Shown: positions 21,380 to 33,214 of the stretch, in pieces
Numbering within the stretch: the stretch's first letter is position 1
Layout: every line of letters begins with the position of its first letter
Source: Pectinophora gossypiella
Taxonomy: Eukaryota; Arthropoda; Insecta; Lepidoptera; Gelechiidae
Direction of reading: 5' to 3'
DNA length: 64,000 nt
NCBI RefSeq assembly: GCF_024362695.1
Contig: NC_065417.1
Span: 7,247,001-7,311,000 of the forward strand
The notes under the pieces: model-generated
Told to the model about the DNA's origin: nothing
Databases searched by the model: none
Seen by the model: the letters and a program-made list of their open reading frames with translations, nothing else
Position numbers and translations under genes: made by a program

Positions 21380-21668
21380 TGCTTGAGTCTCTCACAGGTT
21401 CGATTCAAGAACGTGCCTCCAAGATTTTCGAATTCGAAATGATTATCATGTGCTCAGCGTTGATGGAAAATCTCGTGAGGAAACCCACACTCCCTAGAAA
21501 TACGTTTCGGTGATTAGGTTGTGAACTAACCTGTGTTGGGCTGGTTTTCTCTTCGCTGGTTGGAAAGTCAGACAGGCAGTCGCTTCTGTAAAAGACCGAT
21601 CTGACAAACTTTTACGTTAGGTAAGAGGACTCCGTGAAAACGGATTAACGCTAGAGAGATAAATAAAG
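21380..21668 (+). mobile_element. SINE family B, degenerate copy
   Basis: Shares with 23008-23345 the blocks ATCATGTGCTCAGCG, CGTGAGGAAACCCACA, GTGTTGGGCTGGTTTTC and the tail AACGGATTAACGCTAG. The tRNA head is badly decayed. Confidence 0.6.
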
Positions 21669-23007
21669 TAATTTTCATTATGTTAGACATAACGTTATAA
21701 TTGTAATTACATAACGTTAATTTTGGACATGCTCAAGAAGATAAGTGACAGGGCGATAGGATTAATGAAGACGTAGTCAAAAATCGAGTTTAATCTCATA
21801 GCTTACCCTACCTCAATTTTACGGACAGAAAATAAAAGGAAAAGTCTGACGATACAAGTTTTTACCTTTTTATCGTTGGAAGCAGACAACAGGGGGTTGT
21901 CATTTACGCTTAGAGGAAAAGTATTTAAACAAATTTGATTGAGAAAGTTATAGGCCGCCGGTCTAGACGCCCGCCCTCGCCTCCTAGTCTGGCTCAACTT
22001 TGAATTCGTAATACCTAGACGTTATTCTAACATTTGCCTAACATCCAATTCACATTTTAATGTTTACATACTTGATTCGTTTATAAATATTTGACAAACT
22101 CATGTTAGTTTACAAGTTACTTATGTCTAGCTAGTATTACGTAATGTAAAATGTGTGTAAAACTAGTATAAAATTATGTATACCTATATATTACATTTCC
22201 ATAAATAGTTCAAGTACTCTCCTTTTTTCAGTCAGATACTTAGGTAGGTCTCTGACCGAGGGAAATTTACAAAATGCGTGAAAGAAATTACGTAATTAGA
22301 AACAGGGAAACATTAAGTTCAACAGTAATTCAACTACTTAAGTCAAAGGCGGAGGTACCTACGTAAGTAATTTGTTTGTGCTGGGGTCATGTAATGTCAA
22401 AAAGAAATATTGCAATATTAAAATCTATCTGGCCTTTTTAACCCCCAGGGCTGTGGAAACAGCTGGTATGTTGGTATCTATAGGTAGGTACTATAATTAG
22501 TTACTTTCGTCGTCTAGCATCAATTGGTTAGTTAATTGTTGAACCGAAATTGACCAAATTAAAGGGTCCTTGGAAAGATTTTCCATGATTGCTGTAAGTA
22601 TACCAAGATCCATTGGACTTCTATCCATAGGGATAAGCTTTTAAAATTATAAGGCATTCATAAAAATATTTTCAGCAGCTATCTAAATTATCTACCTGCC
22701 AGTACCTTTTCTACAAAAAATATTTTTATAATAAATCATTGTGATTTTCTTTAGGGCGTCTCGCGCGAATAAAGGCTCTCCGACAATGATACGTACTTTC
22801 AATATTAACTCGGTAATACTTATTGTGATTTGGGAAGGCCCTTAGAATAAATAGCCTTCATATATTTTTTTAAAATAAGTAGTAGTATTTTTGTAATCTC
22901 TTACATTTATGCTCAGGCTTTATCACAAGTTTGCATCCTAGATTAAAAGGCTATATAAATTAGAATAAGTATATGACAATTTTAATCATTTTAATCTTTT
23001 CTAGTTC
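21669..23007. other. Noncoding stretch
   Basis: No gene recognised. The last GTCTAGAC of the window is at 21961-21968, followed by a CT/GC-rich stretch. The rest is AT-rich. Confidence 0.45.
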
Positions 23008-23345
23008 ATGGGAGCTGTGGTAGCTAAGTTGGTAAAACGCTTGCCTCCCACTTTGAGGTCGCAGGTTCGAATCCAGCACAGGTCTAAACACAGCAAAAAA
23101 AATTGTTTTCGCATTCATATTTGGATCATAAAAGATTATCACGTGCTCAGCGGTGAAGGAAAACATCGTGAGGAAACCCACATTCTATCTCTGAGGTATG
23201 TGACCTAACCTGTATTGGGTTGGTTTTCCCTTCGGGGGTCAGAAGGTCAGACAGGCAATCGCTTTTGTAAATAACCAGACCTGTTAAATCTTTTTAAGGT
23301 TAGGTAAGCGGACCCTGTGAAAAACGGGATAATGCTAGGGAGATG
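23008..23345 (+). mobile_element. tRNA-derived SINE (family B), fullest copy
   Basis: The head GGGAGCTGTGGTAGCTAAGT is an A-box-like start. The B box GGTTCGAATCC is at 23064-23074, followed by CACAGGTCTAAACACAG, the GCTCAGCGGTGAAGGAAAAC block, CGTGAGGAAACCCACA, and the tail GGTTAGGTAAGCGGACCC..GATAATGCTAGG. Shorter relatives are at 15650-15805, 17645-17720, 21380-21668, and inside a UTP4 intron at 28295-28420 and its duplicate. Confidence 0.75.
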
Positions 23346-23617
23346 ATGAAAGAGAAAAGATTTCTAGTTGGATGTACCTGTGCCTACCCCAATTGAGATA
23401 TAGTCATGAGCTTATGTAATGTTATGTAAATCTTTTCTAGTTAACTATACATACCTACATATTATTATAATGTTCAATGAAGCGTTACGATACCATCTAG
23501 TTATTAAATCGATTATGTCTAAGTTGTCTAAGCAACCTGTTCGTTGCAACCAAACAAACAAAGTCGTGTATTTTATAAGCGTCTAATTTATAACCAAGTA
23601 TAAGTGATATTTTAAAA

Positions 23618-26600
23618 ATGGGTGACGCAGCCCCGGCTCCTACTACTACCAAAACAGCCGGAGGTCAGTCTCGCAAAGAACCCTCTATAGACCCCGTGAA
23701 GGCTGAAGGAATTCTGTAAGCTGTTTGTTTGCAACACTTACCTAACTAATCTAATCTATAAAGTGTCAATTTTCGCAAAATTCCGTCTTACTGAGCACCT
23801 ACGTCCTAAATTGGTGATTCCTCCCCATGCCAAATTTAAGACTGCTAGCACTTGTAGTTCCTGAGAAATCGTGATGAGTGACTCATGAGCGACCCTCCTA
23901 TACTCAAAGGTTGCTTGGAAGAGATTGCTACTTTCTATTTCCCTTTTGTTTTGTATTTCCTGTGTATGCAATAAAGTATTTGTTATGTATTTGTCATCAT
24001 CATCATCATCATCATCATCAATAAACCAATCTCAAGTTCCGAGTGTCAACTCAAGATTGATCTCAAGTATCTGCTCTTATTAATAAATTGAACTTGAGTC
24101 ACTAATGTCAAACTCGCTATCAGCTGAGAGTTGTCAAAAACGTAGAGATCTATTTTAAATATTGCTTGATAACAGAGCGTCAGTGAGCCACAAGAACAAG
24201 GTGGCAGCCCGCCTGTGGCAGCAGCGTTGGGGGTTCTACAGCCGGCTGCGAGAGGTCCAAGAAGAAGAGGCACTTCGATTGGGTACGTTATACCTATTCA
24301 TGAGAGAGTAACTAAATCCAACATGTTCAATACGTTGCATCACTGGATAAAATCATAGAAGTCTTGATAATAGTAACCCACAAAGGCACAAGGACCACGT
24401 TTGTAGGGACCCCATCAAAATTATAGAACTTATCTACAACTTTTTTATTAGTACGCAAATAATTAGTAAGTAAGTAAAGACAATAAAATAAATTCTCTTG
24501 ACATTTTTGTAATTGTTTTTAATGTTGTTTTTTTTTTGACGTGACTTATTGTAGATTTGCCGCAGATGGCATTAACTACTTGGCCGGACAAATGGGGGGC
24601 GCTGAGGGCTCTCACCCGGTACAACGTTTAGGACAATAGGCCTGAGGGTTCCCAGTTGGGCGCGAACCAAATGTTGTGCTTATATGTGCAATGAAGCGTT
24701 TTGTATCGTATTGTAAATTGTTTAAATGTAACGAATGCTTTCGCATATACACGCATGCACGTGAGTAAGTACTAAACATACCTAAGGTGATAATAATTGC
24801 AGTGATACAATCTTTAATACTTGTAGATCCCAAGCTGATACAAGGACTTTTTATACCTACGACATTATTTTATCTTTAGGTATATTAGTACGTGTAACTT
24901 CTTCGCAAGTAATTATTTTGAAAGTTTAATGTGGATGGATATAGGGGTAAGGAACGATCCAAGAAAGTGTGAAGATGGATTGTTTATAGAAGGATATGCG
25001 TGTGAAAGGTGTGACTACCGAGATGACGACTGACAGAAATGAATGGAAGAGGAATGCATGTAAGATTGTAATAAACTGCAACGAGATATCGATGGTGTAT
25101 TGGAGTGGAGCCTCCGAAATAAACTATTATTTAATATTGCGAAGTGTAAGCTAATATCATTTACAAAAGCTAAAACTCCACTGCTTTATAATTATACACT
25201 AAATGGAGCGGTTATTTTATTCTACTACACCTAATTGAAAATGTTACTTAGTTTACAAAAACAGAAATTGGAACGACGATACGTTTCCCGCTTGTTTCCC
25301 GCACTTAGAGAGAGATATGGAACTAAATTTAAGTAGATAAATTAGAACGCCAGCCCATACTTGCTAATACAACACGTAATCGTGTAATACTGTTTTTTCA
25401 GGATTCTCTCTGGAGGAATATCGAGCTGCGATTCGTTCGGTGAGCTGTCAACCGGAACCTAAGATATTCCCCGTCGATGTGGCGCCGTCTCCTAAACCAC
25501 TACCACCAACTTCCACTGGTAGGTCCTTATAATGTAACCGTTTGTAACCGATATGGGTAACTGTCATGTCACAAATGATTGATTATAATAATAAATAAAT
25601 AAATTATACAAAATTAAAGGTCCTCCTCTACTGGTAGTTCCATAATAAATCGACCAAAGAGGAGGTCCATGTTGCGCCCTATATAATAAATGACCTACGG
25701 CGACCTTACTCACCGCACCACTTTTCGCTTTATGTACCTGGCTCTATCATCGTAAGGTGATAGTTACGTAATCCAAAAATACCCTCATAATAAAATTCCT
25801 ATTGAGGTGAACAAAACTAAACACGAAAATAGGCAGCTTATGCAACTACTATTGGTATTGGGGCGACGATACCACCACGAACTCTTTAAAATCATCATCA
25901 GACTAGAAAGGATTCGTGTCCGGATTACTTGTGGCTTTGCTCACTCTATTGAGTCTATACACCTATGTATTGAATGATCTAAGATATTTGATTAGTATGC
26001 GGTCACGTCACAGGTATGATCGGACGACGTGCGCAATGTCCGCTGGAGCGCTACGGGCGACTCGTGAAGACTCCTCGAGACTACCCCACGCGGCCGCCGC
26101 TGCCGCCTGGACAAGTATACGACCCCTACAAGCAGACTATTGTATTCCTAGGGTACCTATTTTATGGCTATTACTTTCTGTCTGCTCCGTGTTTGATACT
26201 ACTTTACGATTTACGTAGCCTACTCCGATAAGTCAAGAGCAAAAGTTGGGTTTTTTTAAATTTTCAATAAAAGATACTTAGACCACGTGATGACGTGAAT
26301 AGTTATATATAGTTTTCACGTTCTCATTACTTTGTTTAGAACCTCCCTAGCGTTTATCCTGTTGTAAGTATACAGGTGAGATTTTTGAAAGACGCGAATT
26401 TTTTTCATACTCTTTCCGGCCATCTGAGGTAATGTCTACCATACGTTACACCAAAAATGTTTCTGTTGTGGTAAAGATAGATTCGATAGCTCCAATGGTA
26501 TACGTAAACATAGGTCGTGTTGGTTTTTTGAGCGAAAAAAGCGGATAGAAAAAATATCCTAACGGATGCACTGCAAAACGGAGATTTATGTCCCCGGGTT

Positions 26601-26958
26601 CGGGGTTGCTCGACAAGGGCCCTCGGAGATAAAGGTTCAGATGGCTGGGTGCACTTTTATGATGATTATTGAATTTAGTATAGCTGGCCGGCACTCTCAC
26701 GCACGGTTGTTGAAGCAACGCACAACATCAAATAAATATAAGAATAGTCTCAATACTCTTAATCAAAAGACTACTTATAAAATTAAAGGATCTACTCACC
26801 AAATCGTAACTTCCAGGTCGGTGATAGGCGACCCGATATCATACAAGTTGCCACCGGCGAGAAGCGAGATACCCGACGAGGTGTGGGCGGAACCGCGACA
26901 ACTCTCCGTCACACAGCTCAACCCAGAGGTCTTAGAACGAGTGATGCGTGGATATTGA
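23618..26958 (+). CDS. Small protein, CIMIP1/C20orf85 (LLC1)-like, 5 exons
   Basis: Model: 23618-23715, 24176-24282, 25402-25518, 26014-26152, 26817-26958. All junctions are GT/AG, phases agree, and the sum is 603 bases, or 200 residues plus stop. The protein starts MGDAAPAPTTTK. It has a basic aromatic segment LWQQRWGFYSRLREVQEEE (about 46-64), then PSPKPLPPTSTGMIGRR (about 98-114), a proline-rich PTRPPLPPGQVYDPY, and ends ERVMRGY. The W..RWGF and P.P..T(S/T)G.IG.R pattern resembles human C20orf85/CIMIP1, a ciliary microtubule inner protein. That resemblance is from memory and weak. No signal peptide or membrane segment. The second intron holds two LINE scraps, and the duplicated block begins inside it. 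The last three exons recur at 44342-51194. If the family call is right, expression would be in ciliated or sperm cells. Confidence 0.7.
23995..24020. repeat. (CAT)n microsatellite
   Basis: About eight perfect CAT units in the first intron of the CIMIP1-like gene. Confidence 0.9.
24538..24600 (-). repeat. Short dispersed repeat, copy 2 of 3
   Basis: Reverse complement of the repeat at 4265-4331 (TTGTAGATTTGCCGCAGATGG, then CTTGGCCGGACAAATGGGG). It lies in the second intron of the CIMIP1-like gene. Confidence 0.65.
24985..25215 (+). mobile_element. LINE scraps: ORF2 fragment at the duplication boundary
   Basis: From 25085 to 25213 one frame reads DIDGVLEWSLRNKLLFN and IAKCKLISFTKAKTPLLYNY. 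This aligns with the IDNDVQWSKKNKLFFNIAKC and KTPQLYQYNIDGVPI part of the intact LINE ORF2 at 46899-49796, just past the FADD motif. A separate scrap at about 24995-25045 (VTTEMTTDRNEWKR) looks like a LINE C-terminus. The duplicated block starts inside this fragment at 25161. Confidence 0.65.
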
Positions 26959-27163
26959 CAGACCCCCGACCCAGACAATTCAATGCAAGAAAAAGACGGT
27001 AGCAGGAACTTGTGTAATATTCCAGTCTTTATGCATCCTTTCCGAAAAATGTATGTACACCCAGTCGCGAAAAGTAGGGGTTTTGAAGCTTTTCGTGATC
27101 GCCTTAGAATGCTCCCAGTACTATTGTGTTGAAAAAAAAAAACAATAGTAACTATAGTTTCAA

Positions 27164-27435
27164 TATCGATAGCACAATCGATATATTAGGAAATTCACTA
27201 ATTACGGAATTCTGTAATTTGGACACATATACAAAAAAAAATACTTGAGTTTTATAACTTTACAATATGTTTACTGTTGGTATACCTATTTAAATAAATA
27301 AAATAAAATTCACCTTTACTATCGATAGTGCTATCGACACAGTGCACCGTGTTTATTTTATTTATTTATACACTGCTGTGCAGTGTGTGTGCTAGTGATA
27401 GTGTATGTCGACTATCGATAATCAAGCTATCGATA
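27164..27435. promoter_or_regulatory. TATCGATA cluster between convergent genes
   Basis: Four perfect TATCGATA palindromes (27164-27171, 27320-27327, 27413-27420, 27428-27435) plus ATCGAT at 27177 and TATCGA at 27332. All lie within 272 bp between the 3' ends of the CIMIP1-like gene and UTP4. In Drosophila, TATCGATA is the DREF site, and paired CGATA motifs bind the insulator protein BEAF-32. Here a boundary or promoter role is inference. The cluster is kept in copy 2 at about 51405-51671. Confidence 0.5.
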
Positions 27436-27678
27436 GTTCGGCAACAGTACCCAGTATCGCTACTTTGCGACTTGAGCTTATTAGATAAATCCGTTATTTT
27501 CAAGTAATACGAATAAATAACCGTAAATAGTGCATACTTATTTTAGATAGCAGTATTTCCTATCTAAAGCGTCTATTGGTTAAGACAGTCTGTAGTTTAT
27601 AAACATTAATTATTGGTGAGTTGTTTGTTTTGTAAGAAATAAATACGTTTTTCTACAATTAAATAGTTTTATTACTGT

Positions 27679-30600
27679 CTAAGACCACCGATTGACCTGA
27701 ACGGGCGCGGGCAGCTGAGAGACGATGTTCTCCGGGAGTACTTCTAGTAGCACAGCTTCATCCGTGTCCAACCAGTGGAAACCAGCCAAATACTGAAAAT
27801 AAACGTTTTAATCTTTAGTCAATGAAACTCAAAGCACACAAAAGCGGTCTCACTCAAGTGTCTGACGATTTGGCGGAAAAAGGCTCGATGGAATGGTTCT
27901 TGGTGCCGTGAGAGGGTCTGCTGTGATGCATCTCACTAGCACAGTGGCTCGCGATCTATAGTTACATGTAATATAGAATTTTCATAACTGACGAATAAAA
28001 TGTTCCAATATAGTTTTTGATATATATTTCGCATACCTTTATAGGAATAACGTTAAATCCGATAGTTTTCGGAGCAGCTGGCTTTCTTTTCACTATAGGC
28101 TCCATTTCTTCACTCTGAAATAAAAGTAAGTAATGAGTTTCAGAACAGTCTTTCTTATCTTGCTAACAATTGAAAAACGAATAAGCCGTGATTGTTCCGT
28201 TGAAAGTGCACGTTGAATTTACTACAACGTCACGCATTCGAATTTAAACTACTAAATCCGAATTTATTTTCTAATTCTTGTTTAGATCCCAAATACTTGA
28301 TATCACGTGCTTAACGGTGTAGGAAAAAGTCGCGAGGAAATCCAGACACTGAACAACTCAAAGAACAGATTTTCGGAGGATTTTTCAGAGGCAACTGCTA
28401 ATCTGACCTTCCGACTCGTAGGGAATTCCTTCATCAGTCCCTCATTACTGAGGATCAGGATCCCGCAATTTCTCTCCATTCCAAGCATGGAATGATTTTA
28501 AGATTCGGAGTTGGTTGGAGTGATTTGGAGTTGCATGGACTGCTCGACGCATGTTTTCCCCAACTATCTTCCTCGCTGCGTCAAAATATCTTTGGTGCGT
28601 GCCTCTTCCATTTGTCCCACGATTATTAACCTCTTCATTAGCACATCCTACGTACGATCAGTAACCTAAATGTTAAGTCACCTAAGGTAAGCAAGCAGGC
28701 CGAACAGTGCCTTAATAAACCTGTATATTACGTTACTGCAATGATCGTAAATTAATAGCTTCATTTAAACTGACCTGTTTGCTCCGGTCCAGTATCCAAA
28801 GCGAAGTTTCGTCTTGGCAGACGAGCGCACGTCGCCGCGGGTGCACCGACACTGACGTCACAGCCGACGTGCGCGCCAGCCACTCGCTAGGCAACGCACC
28901 ACCCGGCCACCCCGTCACTTTCTTATTGGCTAAGTCGTATTCTAAGATCTGAATACAAGAAACAGCACAGCACTTCAGAAAACGTCACGTAGGTCAGGTA
29001 ACCGTCTAACGTGATGGAGAATTGGAGAACTGGTAACCTTTCACTATAAACTTCGACGTATGTATCTTTAGAGGACTATACCAAAAGTAACTGCAAGTTA
29101 TCTTGCCCACAGCTCTAACTACAGAGCATTGATTAAATATATATTTTAACCGACTTCAAAAAAAGGAGGAGGTTTACTATTCGTCAGGGTCTTTTTTATT
29201 TGAATAAATATTGTAGTACGTAGAGAAAACAGTCTATTTAGGTTGTGATAGCTAGAATCATTGATGCTAGACTTCGAGAGTACCATCGGGTAAGTTTGTG
29301 TTAAAAAAACAAATACAAAAATATACAAACCGTTTGATCCGAGTATACGACGATAAGTGTTTCCTTTTCGTCGTCGACTGTCATGGCTGTCGGTACGCAC
29401 TGGTACTTGGGTAGCGTGATGTGGGGGACGAACTCCTTCTTATTGTCCACTAATACCTCAATCACTCCATTAGCATCGCCCACTATTATATATGTACTGC
29501 CTGAAGGCGTCTTCTTGGAGACTAACAAGTGTATTATAGATGTTGTTTTTAACACTGGAATAGGCAAATCACGAATTTGGTTATATAAAGACTGATGTGG
29601 CACGTGATAGTTTCCAACTAACCAAATCAGTTACTTTTCACTAAACGTCAAAACACGAAATGACTATGGAATTTGTATGAAAAAGCAAACTGTGACGTCA
29701 TAGAAAATTTTAAAAAATGTCGCACATTTTATTAATTTTTCTATGTTAAAATTTGTAAATAAGTTAAATAGAAGAAAGAAAACGTTTTTTTGTCACCTTT
29801 AGACCTGTTTAGTAATCGGAATTTCATAATTTATCTATGACCTAGGAAACTACCCAATTGTAGTTTGATTATTAGAATATTCCAAGCTGCTTGTCATGAC
29901 TTTAGGAAGCAGGAATCGACTAAAGGAGCATTAAATTATTAGGAGGAATTATATGCTATAATCTGGTAAACCGCCACTTTATAATTTATTATAAATCGTA
30001 GTAGGACGTTACTAAAAGTGGCTGCCAATTGTTTTCTGGTCTTTCTATAAAAATACCATAAACTTACTTTTGTTCCCTGTAACAGTCTGTATGACAGTGG
30101 CGCCGGCCTCTGGGTCAATAAATAGTACGTGGAGTGCTCCGTCCGAGTGCACGATCATAGTACGTGAGTCATCCGTGAACGCCACCCGGTCACATGTGCC
30201 TGTGAGACCCGCCAGGTACAACTTTGACACAGATATGTTCGACTGGTCATCGTCTAAATCGTCCTGCAAATTTTCAAACGAAAAAAAGTCATGAAAAGTA
30301 ATTTTTCGTCAATTCTTATTGCTTATTTCTTAACAAGTGAAGAGAGAATGTCATAAGATTTTCGTTTTTTATATTATCAGGTTACAATACCATAACTATT
30401 GCACAAAAACACAAGGCATGAGGTAAAATATGTACAATAGGCGGCCTTATTGCTAAAAACATTTTTTTCCAGGCAACCTTAACACTTTTTATTTCGGCAA
30501 ATACCTAGTCAATTCAAATACTTACAGTGTCCAATTTAAGCATCCTGACATCACTATCTGAGGAGTAGAATATGAACTCTCCTGATGGCGACATGGCACA

Positions 30601-33214
30601 ACACTGTATTTGTTTTTTATGTTTACTCTTTATTGATACCAGCTTCACTGGGTTTTCTATTAGTTTTAAACTTAATTTCTCTCCCCTGTTGGCCAGTTTG
30701 TTAATTTCATTTACTGCTGTATCTTGTTCTATCTGGTCATTGTTTTGTTTATCATCATCAGACTCTCTCGGGTCTATATTATTGATCATAAGATCACCAC
30801 TCTCACTAGTAGCATATGATCCTAGCTTCCAGACTTCCAAGTGATTACTGTACCTGAAAATGTTTAAGAATTTTTTTGATGTATTTTTAATTGAGTTGTG
30901 TACTAGTTTCAACACAAATTATGAAATTCTGATCACTTAATGAAGACAAATCTACAACTAACGAAATACTTTTTTCTATTTAACTTATTTATAAATTTTA
31001 ATCAAGAAAAACGTAATTATAACTCTGACATTTTATCATGTTTTTCTATGACGCCACGGTGTGCTTTTTCATACCTATTCCATAATAATTTCGTGTTTTA
31101 ACGTTTAGTAAAAAGTAACTGATTTGACTAGTTGGAAACAAGCTTATTGAAGATGTGCCGAACATAATTAAGTCTTGAAAATTAAGTGTAACATAAAAAA
31201 GATAAAGTAACTTCCATTTACCTCAACAACAAAAGCTTCTTTTTCGTACATACAGATGACCGTGGTGTTGGAATCATATGTGGCACTCTCATTACCCATT
31301 TGGGTGGGTAGCTTGAAAATGTCAGGTAACCATCAACACCAGCTGACAAGAGCTTACCATCAGTCACTAGCAGAGCTCTGAAATGTATCACATTTTTTCT
31401 TTTATTGGTAGGTAGGTACTATGGAGAAGTACTAAATAATAAATTCCACACACCATAAACATATTCTGTGTCTATCAGGGGTAGCCAGCTTGATTATACC
31501 CAAGATCTCTTGTTTACTAACAGAACCCTACAAATTTACCAATTAGATACTTCTTGCAACCTTTAATAAACAGCATAGTTCAGTACACAATCATGTAGTA
31601 TTTTTTATTTTATAAAATGATTGCATTGAGCAGTTTTGCTTTGCCTTGCCACGATCGTCTGGACTAACAGTTGCGATCAACCAGTTGGCAACCCCTGGTC
31701 TATATAGTATCAAAACCACTTTTTAGGATATATTACCAACTGCATAAGTCACTTTGTGTTAGCATAAACTTGAGACAATTTTCATCAGAGACAGTCCTCA
31801 GTAATGATGTGGTTACCAATGCATTTAATTATTATTTGTATGGGTTATTTACAAATACTTTTATTACTTTGTCTCTCTTGTAACTAGATTACCTGACATC
31901 ATGCTCATGTATGTGCCTCTGAACATGCTTCACCCACTGGGTCTTGACTTCATGCCCTTGAGCCTTCTCAATCTTAATAAAGTGTGAGATGATGGGGTCT
32001 ATCCCACTGCAATAGATGTTCTTCTCATCCTCTGACACTGCTATTGATAACACATCTGCTTTGTGGGTTGTGTATGACTCTATCTGAAATTAATGAAAAA
32101 ATGCTTTATCCATTGAAAATATAAAATTATAAAAAGGGAATAAACACAATAGCTAGCATCATCATAATATTCATCACATCCTTGCTGATACACCTACACA
32201 CCACCTTCTCTATTGAAAATTTGAAACTGGTAGGTAATTTTATACCTGAGGAGTTCTTAAATAATACAAAATGTGGCCTGTTCTAGGTATATTAGGCATT
32301 TTTGTTTGACAAGTTTTAAAATTATTGGATTACATTATTTTATTTTAACTGTCTTATGGGAAAATAAAAATTATAATTATTGAAACCTCACCTGTTCTCC
32401 AACAGTGCTGTCCCAAAATGTGAGTCTACCCTGACTGTCTCCAGATACAATAGTATTATCTGAGAGCATTGCCACACACCACACAACTACCTCTTTCTGT
32501 CGTCGAGTTACTGAGATCCGAGTCATAGCATGACCTGTCAGTACATTCCAAACTCTGATTGTATCTATTGAACCTGAACCAAGCAATAAAATATATATAA
32601 ATAGGTAGGTATATTGTTTAAGGTTATTGGACCCTTATCAACTTATACTTCACATACCTGTCACAAGAGTGTTTCCGGATTTATCAAACTTACAACACAT
32701 TATCCTACCCTCCTGCTTATCAAAGAGCTTGCTGTACACTATATCACCATTCTCGACTGAGTAAAGATTAATGTATCCTTGTTCTGTGCCCACAGCCACT
32801 AATGTGCTTTCTACATTTACATCAAGACACCATGCAGCGTATCCTGTTAGTAATACACTGTGCTTCCTCGTAAGTTTCACTATATCCCACTCGACCAAAG
32901 CACCAGTCAGCCCGGTTGACAGCAGCCGTTCGCCAACCCAACCAAGGGCCTCCACAGACCCATTTTCAACGCCAGGAATGAACCTCACCAGATAAGGAGC
33001 TTTATTTAAATCCCATACTTCAATGGAAGCGTCTGCTCTGTAAATAATGACATTGGTTTTTAAATATATTCATTAAAATAAAGTTAAAAACGATGATGTT
33101 GTACAAAACTAACCTTGCAAGTGCGATTAGTTTATGAGCTTTATTATACGAAACACACGTAATGGGTTGAGGTTTTGGGTTGTAAAATCTAACTCGGTGC
33201 ACTTTGCTTGCCAT
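27679..33214 (-). CDS. UTP4: UTP4 (cirhin), small-subunit processome WD40 protein, copy 1
   Basis: Eleven exons: 33114-33214, 32658-33037, 32392-32573, 31893-32083, 31222-31377, 30526-30853, 30068-30263, 29331-29617, 28775-28948, 28037-28114, 27679-27792. The coding sum is 2187 bases, 728 residues, close to the 686 of human UTP4/cirhin. Family members sit in the t-UTP/UtpA subcomplex of the nucleolar small-subunit processome, which supports rDNA transcription and early pre-18S cleavage. Matching landmarks: N-terminus MASKVHRVRF, EALGWVGERLLSTGLTGAL, GSIDTIRVWNVLTGHA, VVWCVAMLSDNTIVSGDSQG, NHLEVWKLGS, and the C-terminal ENIVSQLPAPVQ. Two WD40 propellers are expected, and several strand motifs ending WD or VW are visible. 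An acidic insert DPRESDDDKQNNDQIEQD near 420 is not in the human protein. The exon 8 acceptor at 29617/29618 is the only one that keeps frame. A minus-strand AATAAA follows the stop at 27668-27673. It diverges from TMEM55 across 863 bp. Confidence 0.93.
28295..28640 (+). mobile_element. SINE-like insert in UTP4 intron
   Basis: ATCACGTGCTTAACGGTGTA and CGCGAGGAAATCCAGACA match the middle of SINE family B with several changes. The following part to about 28640 is repeat-like (AGTTGGTTGGAGTGATTTGG) but unassigned. Copy 2 carries the same insert at 52535-52885 with small indels, so it predates the duplication. Confidence 0.5.

Noticed and set aside
23030..23076. tRNA-like sequence with GGTTCGAATCC
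   Set aside because: Same reason: relatives at 15650 and 21380 share the downstream body.
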